Shown: piece after piece, positions 44,736 through 55,680 of the stretch | How positions within the stretch are numbered: the stretch's first letter is position 1 | Layout: the number at the start of each line of letters is the position of its first letter | Assembly: GCF_020906515.1 (NCBI RefSeq) | Contig: NC_085855.1 | Location: 2,108,001-2,172,000 of the forward strand | DNA from: Vanrija pseudolonga | Lineage: Eukaryota > Basidiomycota > Tremellomycetes > Trichosporonales > Trichosporonaceae | Length of the DNA stretch: 64,000 bases | Direction of reading: 5' to 3' | Position numbers and translations under genes: made by a program | Notes under the pieces: generated by a model | Databases searched by the model: none | Told to the model about the DNA's origin: nothing | Seen by the model: only the letters and a program-made list of their open reading frames with translations

Positions 44736-45624
44736 CTACAGCCTCACCGTCGTCGAATAGGCTGGCGGCGCTGGCGGCGGATACTGGCGGCTGTGGCCCT
44801 GCGCAATGCCGCCGAGCAGGACGAAGAGGACGAACCACAGCGCGAACACCACAGCGAGCATGGCGCCGAGGGGCCCGCGCCACTCGCTCCACTCGCCGCA
44901 TGCGTCGCTGGGGCGGCACGACGCGCAGCTGCACTCGCCGCCCATGTCGTCGTGGGGCGCCGTCGCGCCGTACGCCGCCACCCGGTGCGAGGGGTGCGCG
45001 CGGCGTTTCTTCTTCTTGTGGTATGGCGTGCGGCGTGGGGGCGCGGCTGTGTCTACCGAGGCCGGGCGTCAGCGACGGCGGCATGCGACTACTTACACGG
45101 AGGCGGCGCTGAAGGGCCCGTCCGCGCAGGAACGGGGAAGTAGTAGTCGCCGTTGTAGTGGTCGCAGTGGCCGTTGCGCTGGCTGCGGTGCCCGTAGGCA
45201 CAGTGGTCGTGCCCGTCGCCGTGGTGGTGGCCGTGGTGGTGGTCGTGGTGGTCGTGCCCGTGTCCTGCAGCGGGGTCAGTCGAGTCGTCACCCAACCCAA
45301 ACGACTCACCCCACCCGCCCCACCACGAGCCATGGTCGCCGTGGTGCGCGCCGTGCGCGCTATCATGGGCGTGCGAGTGATCGTGCGAGTCCGCGTCGTG
45401 GCTCCATCCTCCGTCGTCGTGCATGGTGGGTGGTGCGACGAGATAAAGGCCTAACGCGTTCGGCGCCGCCTTCATCTGCGGCAGCTGCGGGGAGGCCATC
45501 TGCGAGAGAGCGGGGGTTAGCCTCCGCCCCTCCGCCCACGACATCACAGCCGCGCCGGCTAAGCCTCACTCACTCTTGGCGTTGGGCTGGTGGCCATGCT
45601 GTAGCGCGTGCGCGGCGAGGTCAT
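44736..45624 (-). CDS. His- and Cys-rich single-pass membrane protein (256 aa)
   Basis: Exons 45624-45574, 45499-45097 and 45052-44736 (minus) give 256 residues. The middle is extremely histidine-rich (HDADSHDHSHAHDSAHGAHH and HGHDHHDHHHGHHHGDGHDH, about 60-125). A basic run HKKKKRR precedes a cysteine patch ECSCASCRPSDAC at about 190-202. A hydrophobic helix (AMLAVVFALWFVLFVLLGG) near 215-235 is followed by a Pro-rich tail. His and Cys together suggest metal binding at a membrane; this is inference. The start is uncertain: ATG at 45624 or 45597, both in the first small exon, and the frame is open further upstream. Intron 2 has the same phase and similar flanking PPP-Y as the intron of the neighbouring gene. 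Confidence 0.68.
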
Positions 45625-46642
45625 CGAGTACGGGGGCCAACAACGAGTATGATGCGGACTCGCCAAGCTGACGAGGGGCAAGCAAGGCGACCGACTGCGT
45701 CGTCGTCGCCGCTCGCTCCGTGCCACCCGTCGGTCGGAGTGCGCCGCCACTCCACGCCAGCTGCTGCTGCTCGTGAGCTCGTGATCGCCGGCCCGCGGAG
45801 AGTGGTACGAGAGATGTGACGGCGTCAAGTGGGAATGCTTCGTGCTGATCTGACCGGTCTGATCGCCTGCTTTTGTACTGCACCTGCGCGACCCATCACA
45901 CTCCGGCCCCTCTCAGTTGCTCGACGACGCCCGGTGGCCTGTGCGCCGCCGCCGTCCCGAACAAGGCCGCCGAGAGGGGCATGTGGCTGCATCGAGCGTC
46001 GCCGCCTCGCCGGGGCATGTGGCGCGACTGTGCTGCAGCCACCAGTGTCGTCCACATGTGGCAGGGGTGCGTAGGACCCAGCACCCACCCAGGTGGCAGT
46101 ACCCCGCTACATGGTGCCACATCCAAACTCAGGCCGTCTCCGCCCGCGTCACAGGCACCCCTCGCCGGCGAGTTGGCCGATGCTAGCTGTCAAGAGCGTG
46201 CACTTGCAGGAGGACTTGCCTGCATGGGCGCCACAGCATGCGATGAACCGTGTCCAGTGAGTGCCGCGCAGAGGGCGGCCAACTTGTTTGACCTGTCGCC
46301 ACCCGTTGTGGCGGTCCGCTGGTCAACGCGGGCTGCCACGCCCGTTGCCCGCGTCATATCGCGTTTGTACTTGACGCGTCAAGGCGACACAGGTTCGTGC
46401 CGGGGCGGGCAGGGGACGTGCAGAGCTCCCATGCAGCCGAGTGAGTCGTCGCAGGAACAGCTCATCGGCACCGTTGTACTGAGAAGCTAGTGGTGGGAAG
46501 CTTGGTTCCCTCGGCTCCGGTCTTGTGCAGCCGAGTCAAGTCGACACCACTACCCCTTGCCACTCGACACTGCTTATCAGCCAAGAAGAACGCATGCATC
46601 CATGCATCACACCCCCTACTAACAATCAGTGCAGCGGCCAGC
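45625..46642. other. Divergent region with 5'-leader intron of the next gene
   Basis: About 1 kb. Just before the ATG at 46643 a perfect TACTAAC branch site (46616-46622) and a GTGCAG acceptor (ending 46634) show that the acidic protein's gene has an intron in its leader. The rest has no supported gene. Confidence 0.55.
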
Positions 46643-48207
46643 ATGCCCTTCGACGACTACGACGACTACGACGACTTCGACGACTTTGTCTCCATCTCAG
46701 CCAGCGACGCCCTCTCCGACGCCGGCGGCGGGTACACTGCCGACGGCGACGACTTTGTCGCGCTCGGCACGCCGCTCAGCTACGCCCACTCGCTGCGCTG
46801 TGGGCTTCCCGAGTCGACGGCAAGGGTGTACTATGTCCCCGCCTCACCCATTCTCGAGGAGGAGGATGAGGAGGACGAGGGGTATGGCGAGTACGACGAC
46901 GAGTATGAGGAGGAAGACGAGCAAGCGGCGGCACAGACACAGCATCTCGACGACGACGGCGACCCGGGTGATTCCGACAACAGTGGTTCTGACGCTGAGA
47001 CCTACTGGGACCTGTCTTTCACACCTACCATCACGTCCTGCGGTATCGTAGCGACAACCGACCACCTGGCCAAGGAAGGGGGCTCGTCGGCAACCAAGAG
47101 CCGGGCCGCATCCACACGCCCGACCCCGCCCCGACCCCGCGCTTCCATGGCCGTACGGCTCGTCGACGCCAACGAGGAACTGCACAAGCGGCTCGAGGGA
47201 CGCGCCGTAGTCCCGCCGGGCTGGACACGCCGGCGGCCGCCGCACAACGCCGCCCTGGTGCGCAAACACGAAAAAGCGGAACATGCGGCGCGGCAGCTCG
47301 CGGCGCAGCGGCTGGCCGAGAAAGACAGACCATACCACATCGTCTCGGTGGCGCAGGCGCACTGTTGGTGCAACTACAAGCGTCCGGGGCTCGAGTGGTA
47401 CGACTGCGGGCTGGGACACACCAAGCTGCCTCCGCGCTGCCTCCTCAACCTGTGGGTCGACGAGCAGGGGCCCAATGCGCCGTGGTGGGCCGCGACGATG
47501 GCGCGGGCCACGCGCGCCGCCCCTGCCGACGTCGTGCAGCTCGTCGCCGAGCTAGCAAGCCGCGGCCGGCTCGTCCCGGTGTGGGTGTGGTCGGGAGGCA
47601 GCGACAACAGCGACTGCAGCGCGTACTGGGCCATGATGGACGATGTGAGTGGCACCGGGAGCGCCCACGAACGGCTGCCTGCTGACGAACGCCTTCCCAG
47701 ACCGCCAAGGGGCTGCGCGAGTTGCTGATGGCCGGCAGCTTGCCGTGGCGTGGGACGCGCGACGCGCGCCGAGCACTAGAGCGCGAGCTGCGCACGGCAA
47801 CGCTGGCGCGCATCCTCGACTGTGCGCCGGTCGACGGCGAGTGGCGCGCCGGCGAGGGACGCCTGCCCAAGGGCCCAGAGCTCAAGTACCTCACGACGTT
47901 CCACCACCTCTTGACGCCGAACGCCGCCAGCACGTATCTCCCCTGCCTGCGCCTCGCGCTCGTCCTCACCTCCACGCCGCCGCGCCCCCCGCCGCACGAC
48001 GACAGGAGGGCATGGCACACCCTCCGCGCTGTCAAGGAGGAGTCACCCCGCACAACGTGGAACGGCATCCGGTATCGCCCCTACGAGGCCGAGTGGGCAC
48101 CCGTCGGCCCAAAGTACTTCGGCAACAGGATGTTCGTCTACGACCTTTACGCGCATCTCGCGGCGGACGAGAGCGAGGTGTACCATGTTGCGAAAAGCAG
48201 CCCGTGA
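46643..48207 (+). CDS. Acidic two-exon protein of unknown function (502 aa)
   Basis: Not recognised. Exons 46643-47644 and 47701-48207 give 502 residues. The N terminus is strongly acidic and aromatic (MPFDDYDDYDDFDDF, and a Glu/Asp run at 72-110), the middle is basic (about 160-220), and the rest is Leu/Trp-rich with HCWCNYKRP, DCGLGHTKLPPRCLLNLWV and a final RYRPYEAEWAPVGPKYFGN. A pattern of Cys and His in the middle may bind a metal ion. ATG 46643 follows a well-formed leader intron. Donor GTGAGT and acceptor TTCCCAG are good. No homologue comes to mind. Confidence 0.72.
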
Positions 48208-48835
48208 GCTGCGTCGACTGGCCTGTTGGGCGCAGAGCCTCGAGCCCATGCGCCGGCAACGAGTGGCTGGACTCCTCGTCTCACCTTCGTCGGAGTACCA
48301 ATATCTCGCCATCATCAAGACCACAAGATGGAGTGAGCATGTGGAAGTTAATCGAGTGGCTCGGTTTAGAGCAAGCGGCGACGCGTTGAGTGATGTAGAG
48401 TTAGCAGTGAAGCGTAAGTTGGGCAGCGGTAGCGGTCGCGGCCTGAGCAAGTACTCTTGCAAATTAGCCGCCAGCGATATCGCCTACTCGGCTCCCAGCG
48501 CCTTGGACTGCCACACCGCCGCGCCGCTGCCCCGTGCTCCAACCGCCGGCCCGTGCGGCGGCGTCGTCTTGGCAACGTCCCAGGCAGGGCGTGCTGGCGC
48601 GACGCATGTTGGCGCGACGCCATCAGCTGCGTCAGTCCTCGGGCCGTACGTAGCCCAGCCAGGGCGGCGCACGCATTGACGCGCTCCGCGCTTCCCCGGT
48701 CAGTCGCGCACCCCCTTGAAACCATATTAAGGCTGCATACAACAGCGGGCGGTACAGAAGGGGTAAGACGGGTCGTGGGCTGCCGCTGCGGGGCGCCGGG
48801 CAGGCGAGGCGAGGCGAGATGCGCGCTCGCCTCGC
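48208..48835. other. Intergenic region between convergent genes
   Basis: About 0.6 kb. An open frame at 48185-48679 (plus) overlaps the end of the previous gene and has no motif; not a gene. GGCGAGGC repeats occur at 48800-48820. Confidence 0.5.
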
Positions 48836-49422
48836 CTATGGCCGGCTGGCAATGATGTAGATGGCGTGAATCTGGAGGTTAGCAGTGTTCGTTCTCGCGC
48901 AGCCTCCAAGTCGACACGTACGACACCGGGGATCCAGCCGAGGAACCAGAGCTGGGGGGGTAAGCGACTGACAGACCGCCAAAGGATGCCGCGCGACTCA
49001 CGAGGATGTTGAGCAGGAGGTGGGCGGTGCAGCTGTGAATGTGCGCATCGAGCGTCGTCGGGAGCAGAGGCAAGAGAAGCAGAGCAGGTCATGGGGACAA
49101 CGGACGGACGGAGCAAGTCGGCATGTCAGCGTCATTCACCGACAAGGACGCAGCGCGATGAGCAGCAAGCTCGGCGGGTCGGCGCTCGCTCCGCTCGCTG
49201 CTGTCGACGGCTTGGGCAACTCACCCGACCTTCATGTACCTGTCCGACTGTCAGCTATGCCCGGCGACCCACACACAAACGCGCAACTCACACCGGGATT
49301 GGAGGGATGAAGAGGGCGATGATGACCAGGAGGAAGTTGCGGAACGTCGAGTCTGGCGCGTGTCAGCGGGGCCGAGCAGACTCGCCGATGCCAGGCTGGG
49401 CAGCGCCCGACTCACCGGCCAT
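48836..49422 (-). CDS. PMP3: Pmp3-type plasma membrane proteolipid
   Basis: Small two-helix membrane protein that in yeast modulates plasma-membrane potential and salt tolerance. Six exons of 7, 61, 15, 31, 30 and 36 nt (49422-49416, 49352-49292, 49239-49225, 49032-49002, 48951-48922, 48871-48836, minus) give 59 residues, the normal Pmp3 size (50-60). Joined helices read FLLVIIALFIPPIPVYMKVG and HLLLNILLWFLGWIPGVIHAIYII, and the C-terminal tail is ASRP. The conserved PP, the KVGC turn and GWIPG.IHA.YI are classic for the family. No single open frame shows it, because nearly every residue block sits in its own micro-exon. The third intron (49224-49033) is 192 nt. Confidence 0.88.
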
Positions 49423-49530
49423 TGTAGTGGTTGACGTGTGATGGCGCAAGGAGGGTGTAGGGGTGGGATAGCGATCAGTGTAGAGCAGAGGAGTGAGAGG
49501 AGTGATGGGCATGTGTCGACACTCCACTCT

Positions 49531-49543
49531 GGGTATTTATTCC
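49531..49543 (-). promoter_or_regulatory. TATA-like element of PMP3
   Basis: The minus strand reads GGAATAAATACCC about 110 bases upstream of the PMP3 ATG; AATAAATA is a TATA variant. Position is plausible, not proven. Confidence 0.4.
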
Positions 49544-50509
49544 ATTCGCCGAGGCCCACCCGCCGACGCCGTGACACCACCACCCCGTCCTTTGCTCCGC
49601 TCGTCGTGTCGTTGTGACGACCGACCCGTCTCCCAAATAATCCTCCTGGCCTCAGTGGCGCCCAGCTCAGCTGCCCAGCCGCGTGCCTCTTGACCTTCAG
49701 GGTGTGCTGACTGCCAGTGGTGGTGCACCCACTACGTAATAGCCCGAGTCGGACACACCATCCCGCCGACGACGTCAACAAGCGCCAAGCAAAGTCTGGC
49801 TCGTCGTCAGTCGCTGCGCTGCAGGCTGTGGCTCGCTAACGAGAAAAAATGAACGACGCGGCGACACCGCAAATCTCGGCGCGACGCGCAATGCAACCAG
49901 CAACAGCGGCAAAGGACCGCGCGGTCGCCTCCCGCTCGGGTCCGTCCGCCGGCGCTCGCTCGCTCGCTCGTGAATAGCTAGTCGCACGGCTCCCTGTGGC
50001 CCAACCTGGAGGCGGTACACCGACCATCCGCAGCGTCTGGCCGCGGCGCCAGCAAGCCATCCGCAGCGCCGCATCCGTGATAGCGAGCCTGCCCTGTCAT
50101 AGTTGCCCGCACTCGCGCACTGCATCGCGCATCGCAACGAGGCCTGGGCTTGCACTGCTATCGCTTATCAAGGCCTGGAGATTGATGGCCGTGTTGGGCT
50201 CGTTACGCGCGCGTGGTGGAGGTGGGTTGTGCATCTCCATGTCTCGACTCGGCCAGTGGATGATCTTCGCTGCTGGTGGCAGGCTACTGTAGATCTATCG
50301 AGCATAAGCGGTCGGCAAGATAGTCAGCAAGACAGGAATGTTGTTGCCTTGTGCATTTGCTAGTCCGTTTCGTCGGCAAAGGTCGAGTCATGCAATTGTT
50401 GGGTCAGAGCCGCCCAATGTCGAGTTAAGCGCCGGCTGCTGGTTGTTTATAACGACGTCACCGGAGCAAGCCGAGCATCATGCACCGACAACATCCCACC
50501 ACACAAACC
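49544..50509. other. Divergent region PMP3 / GNAT gene
   Basis: About 1 kb between divergent genes with no gene supported. TTTATAA at 50446-50452 is the likely TATA box of the acetyltransferase gene. Confidence 0.5.
50446..50452 (+). promoter_or_regulatory. TATA box of the GNAT gene
   Basis: TTTATAA, 58 bases upstream of the ATG at 50510. Confidence 0.5.
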
Positions 50510-51305
50510 ATGACCGTTATCGTCGAGCGGGTCACGGACACGTCGCCGGCAACGGTGGACAAGTACGCCGAGCTCATCGCGCGCGCGTTCCGCCCGATCC
50601 CGTTCACCAAGCTTCTGTCCGGGTTCGAGGGCGAGGGGGACGACGACCCCGGCTGGCTGCGGCTGCTTGCGCGTCTCAAGGCGGAGGTGTACGCCGGCGT
50701 GCGCGACCTCGAGGTATGGTCTGCGCGGCGGGAGGGCGACGACGAGCCCGGCGCGGCCATGATCGTCGCGCCGCCCGGCGTGGAGTGGGGCAAGACGTAC
50801 GCGCGCTGCTTCGATGGGCTGCGCTGACGACTTACTGCAGCCCGCACGCGGACAACGAGTTCTCGCGCGAGATGGACGCGCGGCAGACCGAGGATCTACG
50901 AGAGACCCGCAAGACTGTGGGTGTGGGGCTGGGGCAAGGCTGACGCCAGATGTGGGCGTACAAGGCCCAGGTCGCGGCGGCCTTCGGGCCAGAGGGCGAG
51001 ACGCCGCGCTACAGCGTGTGCTGGCTCGCCACGGCGCCAGGACGCCAAAGGCAGGGCCTCGCAGCCGCGCTGATATCGCACGTCCTGGACCGCGCGCACG
51101 CAGAGGCCAACTACGTCACGCTGCTCACGCAGACCAAGGAGAATGTGAGTGTGTGTGTATGGGGGGTCGGCTCGCTGAGACGAAGGTAAAATGGTACCTG
51201 CGCTTCGGGTTCAAAGTGCTCGCTGCTGTCGAGTTCCAGGTCAAGGACGTGCAGGGGGGATACTGGACCATGAGCTCGGAGAGGGAGGAAGACCGCAGGA
51301 GGTAG
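50510..51305 (+). CDS. GNAT-family N-acetyltransferase
   Basis: Predicted acetyl-CoA-dependent N-acyltransferase of unknown substrate. Exons 50510-50796, 50841-50916, 50950-51144 and 51186-51305 give 225 residues. The acetyl-CoA loop is visible as WLATAPGRQRQGLAAALI (about 145-162, the GNAT motif A R/Q-x-x-G-x-G/A), and the last strand is VKWYLRFGFKVL with YWTM near the C terminus. The N-terminal half carries IVERVTDTSPATVDKYAELIARAF. An in-frame ATG at 50480 gives a 10-residue longer start; 50510 is preferred because the extra codons are low-complexity. Donors are GTACGC, GTGGGT and GTGAGT. The last acceptor (GAAG) is unusual but restores the conserved end. Confidence 0.82.
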
Positions 51306-51724
51306 AGCTTGCGTTTGCAGTAGCCTGGGCTGGTTGGGTATGGGGGTGGAGTGGAGCTATCCGCCGCCACCACCACAGCACCACAATTGGTCACCTGATT
51401 TGCCGGCACCCAAAGCAGCGATCAGGTACTTTGTGTCATCATGTGGATGGAGGGATCCACATGCATAATTGTACAACAGTTAGCCTCCGGTGTATGAGGT
51501 CGTGTAAGGCTATCATCATATTACGGGGGAGGGGGGTTGTAGTTTGCGTGTGTTTAGAGTTGTGCGTGTGTGTAGAGTTCATTGCGTGTGTACTATAATC
51601 TTTGATGATGTAGTTTGCGTGTGTGTGCATGTCGTCAAAGTCGTCATGGTCGTTACTTGCTTTGCAGCGGCGTCTCGAGGGCGAGAGAGTCGCACTCTCG
51701 CTACTACTCTCACCGAGTCTATTC
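51306..51724. other. Intergenic region between convergent genes
   Basis: About 0.4 kb, with a GTGTGTGT-rich patch at 51540-51640. No gene was recognised. Confidence 0.5.
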
Positions 51725-52075
51725 TCAGTTCTTGTCCGTGAGCATCGGCCTTGGTCGATCGAGCCGACCTACCTTCTTGGCCCCTCCCACGAACGCATCC
51801 ATACTGCGCGACCACCTCTTGTTGCTGCCGGCCTTGCCCTCGTCCTTCTTGACGAGGCGGTTCCACCAGGGGCCCTCGGCCGACTTGGGCGACTTGGCCG
51901 CGCCGAGGGGGAGCGCCTGTGGCGTCGGCGGCTTGCTTGTCGGCGACGAGAACGTCGCCGGGACGGGGCTGGTCTCTGGGTCACTGACGCCCCTGCTCGT
52001 GTCGATCGACAGCGGGATGTACCAGGTATCCTGGTCCTGTTCTCTGGCTTGTCGTGCGGGCTCGGTCTTGAACAT
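51725..52075 (-). CDS. Small Ser/Pro-rich protein of unknown function (116 aa)
   Basis: Not recognised. One frame of 116 residues from MFKTEPARQAREQDQD. The middle is Ser/Pro-rich and the tail has WWNRLVKKDEGKAG and KRWSRSMDAFVGGAKKVG. Upstream in the same frame are codons for a hydrophobic, Ala-rich stretch, but no ATG, so a longer N terminus would need another exon. A strong GTAGGT donor lies at KKV|GR near the end, so an intron could shorten the tail. Both points leave the ends uncertain. Confidence 0.55.
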   Translation of the reverse strand: MFKTEPARQAREQDQDTWYIPLSIDTSRGVSDPETSPVPATFSSPTSKPPTPQALPLGAAKSPKSAEGPWWNRLVKKDEGKAGSNKRWSRSMDAFVGGAKKVGRLDRPRPMLTDKN

Positions 52076-53020
52076 GGCGGCGGCGGCGGCGGCGGTGGCA
52101 ACGGATGGGATGGCGAGGCCGAGGAGGAGTAAGATGGTGCCAGCGCTCACACCGACACGACGACGACTATTTAAGAGCAACTGAACTGATGCATGGATAC
52201 CTGTCGGGCCGTGGTGGGTGGTACGACGGCGGCGGATGCCCGGAGCACGCCAGATGGCTGGGTGGGGTTTAATGAAACACCAAGTGGCCAAACTTGGAAC
52301 CCAGGCAGGCAGGCAGTAACGCTTGGGCACTCCGCCCCGAGCCCCGATTCGAGTCGAGCGAGGATCGGACTCGGCGCGCGGCAATCGCTTCAAGCTGCAG
52401 CTGTTGCGCTGCCCCCCTGTTTATTACTTGTCGTTCGCACCAACGCCACCTACCCTCTCGTCAGTCTCGCCGAGGTGGGCCGAATGACCGCCCTTATGTC
52501 ACATTCCGGCGATTTTAGCTATTAGTGAACCAAGATCTGCCACACTCGCCTGGGGTCTCCTGCCCTCGACGTCTGGTTGCTTCGTGTTCCTAGCGTCCCT
52601 TTGAGTTCGATACTGTCTTGGAGCTTGGCCTCCCCACTTGCCTAGCATGGCATGGTATGGGCCCTTGTCTCGCTCGTCTCAGACAGGTTGAAAGCACAAT
52701 GCATATATATATGAATGACAGACAGATGGATTCAATGTGTGTAAACAAACATCATGGGACACCAAACAACCGTGACACTGTGGGCAGTGACAATCATACT
52801 CAGGGTGAGACCCGTCACCCGCGATCGTCTTGGCTGCTGGGACTCCTTTGCCACAGCGTTACAACCTCGTTTCTGATGCGGCGAGCGCGTCGTGCGCCAG
52901 CGCAGGGGAACGCAGCGCGCGTCGCGCGCGCATCAAGCAATGCGCTGGCGCGGTGGTCGATCACACCGTCGTGCTCTGCACGGACAGTGTCAACACGCGC
53001 GGCTATCCGCGCACGCGTAT
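52076..53020. other. Intergenic region, no gene seen
   Basis: About 0.95 kb between two minus-strand genes. A CGGCGGCGG repeat begins it (about 52076-52100), and ATATATATGAATG lies near 52701. Open frames have no motif. Confidence 0.5.
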
Positions 53021-53737
53021 CTACCGCGTACGCAGGAAAGCATCTCGCGCGCGCTCAATATCCTCCTCCTCTTCCTCGCGGCACAGCCTACAGCGCCGCC
53101 TGGCTCCGTCTTCAAAGCTGGTACCGAGATGCGCAATGTGTGCGAGCAGCTCGGCCGCCGCGCGAACGTCGCCATTGGTTCGTGGGTGGCGCAGCGCCCA
53201 GCTCGCCTCGGAGCGCTTGAACCCGAGCGCAGCGACCTGCGACACGCGCGACGAGTTGGAGATGGACGACGCGTTCGAGCTCGAGCTCATCGTCGACGAC
53301 TTGGACGCGCTACGCGAGTGGCCACGCGGTGCCGGCTGCTGGGGGAAGGTGGCGCGCGTAGGCGTGGGCGGCTGAGGGGGCGATAGACGCGGGTCGCAGC
53401 TGTAGCTGAAGCCATACGTGTTCTCGTACGGGTTCGGTCCGAGTGCGGCGGCGAACGGGTCGGCCGTGAAGTCGATCGATGGCGACGAGTAGTGGCTCGA
53501 AACGGGTGACGCGGGGGCGGGAGCGGCGGCAGCAGCGACCTCGGCGCGGACAATTGCGCGCAGGTCAGCGCGCGAGCGCGTGATCCGTCCGCCGAGGCCA
53601 CGCAGGCGGCCCCAGGTCGATGGTGGCGACGTGTCTGTTGGTGGCGTTGAGGTGGAGGGGCGCGATGAAGGCGTTGCGTCCGGTTCGCTGTCGAGCGACG
53701 CGACCGTGAAGCGCCAGTTGGCTGAACTCGAGCTCAT
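53021..53737 (-). CDS. Ser-rich protein with UBA-like C-terminal domain (238 aa)
   Basis: Single-exon frame of 238 residues. The first 160 residues are Ser/Pro/Thr-rich and probably disordered. At about 163-205 the sequence VSQVAALGFKRSEASWALRHPRTNGDVRAAAELLAHI follows the UBA pattern (an L/M-G-F loop, AL in helix 2, and a Gly-Asp-Val turn before helix 3), so ubiquitin binding is possible. A CRLCREEEEEDIERAR tail ends it. The ATG at 53737 is the only good start before the UBA-bearing frame. The domain call rests on pattern only. Confidence 0.65.
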   Translation of the reverse strand: MSSSSANWRFTVASLDSEPDATPSSRPSTSTPPTDTSPPSTWGRLRGLGGRITRSRADLRAIVRAEVAAAAAPAPASPVSSHYSSPSIDFTADPFAAALGPNPYENTYGFSYSCDPRLSPPQPPTPTRATFPQQPAPRGHSRSASKSSTMSSSSNASSISNSSRVSQVAALGFKRSEASWALRHPRTNGDVRAAAELLAHIAHLGTSFEDGARRRCRLCREEEEEDIERARDAFLRTR

Positions 53738-55680
53738 TGTGGGTGGGGGGACTGGGACGTCAGCGGCGGTGGCGCGATGGCGCAACAGCGCGACGCGTAC
53801 TCACAATGTATATGTGATGTCTGTGCGCCGGCGCGGGGGTGATCACAGCTCCTGGCTGACGATGTTATGTACAGGTCGAAGCGGTGCGATTAGGTTTGAA
53901 GGTTTTGCTACAGTGGAGGTAGGGCGGCAAGGGGGCTGCGCAGGTGATGACTGATGGCGCCAGGCCTTTGTCTGTGTGTCTTTAAAAGACTTGCGAGGTG
54001 GTGGTGGTGGACAAGATGTCAAGAGGAATGAAAAAGTGGGCACTGGCGTCGCGCCGGCACGACTTGCCAAGCAAGAGGAACGAGGAGTCGACGAGAGAGA
54101 GGCGCGCGGACGTGGGTTGGAGTACGTTGCAGTGCTACAGTTTGACCCGGGAGATGTCGACCACGCTCGGTGCAGGATGACGCACCTCACTACGGGGGAG
54201 GTGCTGCACCCTGCTCTCGGCACGACTTACGGCAAGCGCGCGACGGGCAGTGGTGTGCGTGTGCGTACAGCGAGCGTAGATGGAGAGCACTCCTCACCGC
54301 AGCCAATGCAGGTCCATGAGAAACGACGACACCTTAATTGTGCCGTGCCAGGTGGCCAGGACCGATCCTTACGTGACTGTTCTTTGTCCCAACTGGCGGT
54401 CTCGCTCCCCCTCCCCGTCTTTGAGCAGCGCGTGCTCCTTGTGTTGGGCACATCCCTGAATACCACGTTGTATAAGCACTTCCAGTGACCCGACAACGGG
54501 CTGGACCACGGCACCCCAACCATGCTGGCATTTGTCCTGCATGGTCCTGCACCTGTTCCACAACGGAGGCAGCCAGAAGGCACGCCGCGCCGGCACGCAC
54601 CCGCGAGGACCACACGCTACCACGTTACCGCCCTGTCGACGTCCGTCACTGCTGCCTGCAGCAGAACGCAGAACGCCGCGCACCTGCCATGCATGCCAAT
54701 GGGAAAAAAAAGACTATCCAAACCAAGGTTTGCTCCGGTGTGCTTGTTCACTCCCGCGCCGAACCACTGCACGCTACCTTGGTGCGCTTGTGCACTCGCG
54801 TATCGGTCCGGTCGGGACTGGGCCTGCGGGACGGGCAGACTGCTCCTCAGCAAAGGTACCCTCGTCCGTCCACGGCGAGTGCACGTCGATCCGCCGGCTT
54901 GCCGCGTGGCCGGGCAAGAATACTCGTTGGCTGCGGCTTGGCTGGGCTTCGCTGTGCTTCGCATTGCTTCGCCGGAACGTGTTGGCGTATCATTAGAGCG
55001 GCGGGAAGAGCGCCACGGAACCGGGCGAGTACGAGAGTCTTGCATTCGGGGTGTGGTGCATACGGCACGCCTGCTGCACCTGAACAACGACATGTCGTCC
55101 TTCGCTGCGGCCATGTCGTGCTGCGTGCGCGCAGCTGCATCTCATCGCGGGCGGGAGCGATTAAAGCACCGGGGAGTTTGAGTAGCCTCGTACCGTCGCC
55201 TGGGAACGCATACCGCGCTGCAGGAACCTGGTGATAGCGGGGGCCCTGTAGACGACGACAGCCGCAGCAGCAGACAGTCAGTGGGCCGAGCGACGCGTCC
55301 GACACAAAAGCCGTAGACGGTCACTGCCCACGCCGAGTCCTTTGCGCACGCTCGCACATCCTCACACCCGCCGAGATTAACTGCCGATCAGCGCGAGCGC
55401 GTCAGCTGACCGCTGCAAAGAATACACTTCCATTAAGTAGAGTTGGGCGCAGGTACGCTCCGTGGCTGTGGTGGACGAGCACGTATACCAGGCGACGACG
55501 ACATGCGTGGTGCGTGCCGCTCGGCAGAGGTGGCACTAGCATCACAGCACTCGGCATCACAACAGCCGCTCCAAGGTATCAGGCTCTAGTCACTTGCATT
55601 AAACGCACCATGCGCGTGTCCCCCCTTGTACTGATAGCCGCCTTGCCAACACCCGCCGGCCAACACCCGCCCGCCCGCGC
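53738..55680. other. 1.9-kb intergenic region, no gene seen
   Basis: Flanks of the UBA-like gene and the 3' side of the ferric reductase. Open frames (for example 54485-55234 plus) are Arg/Cys/His-rich without motif. Base composition is a little more AT than in the genes. Nothing recognisable. Confidence 0.5.

Noticed and set aside
54485-55234. 249-codon plus-strand frame
   Set aside because: Arg/His/Cys-rich, overlaps other frames, no motif or promoter.
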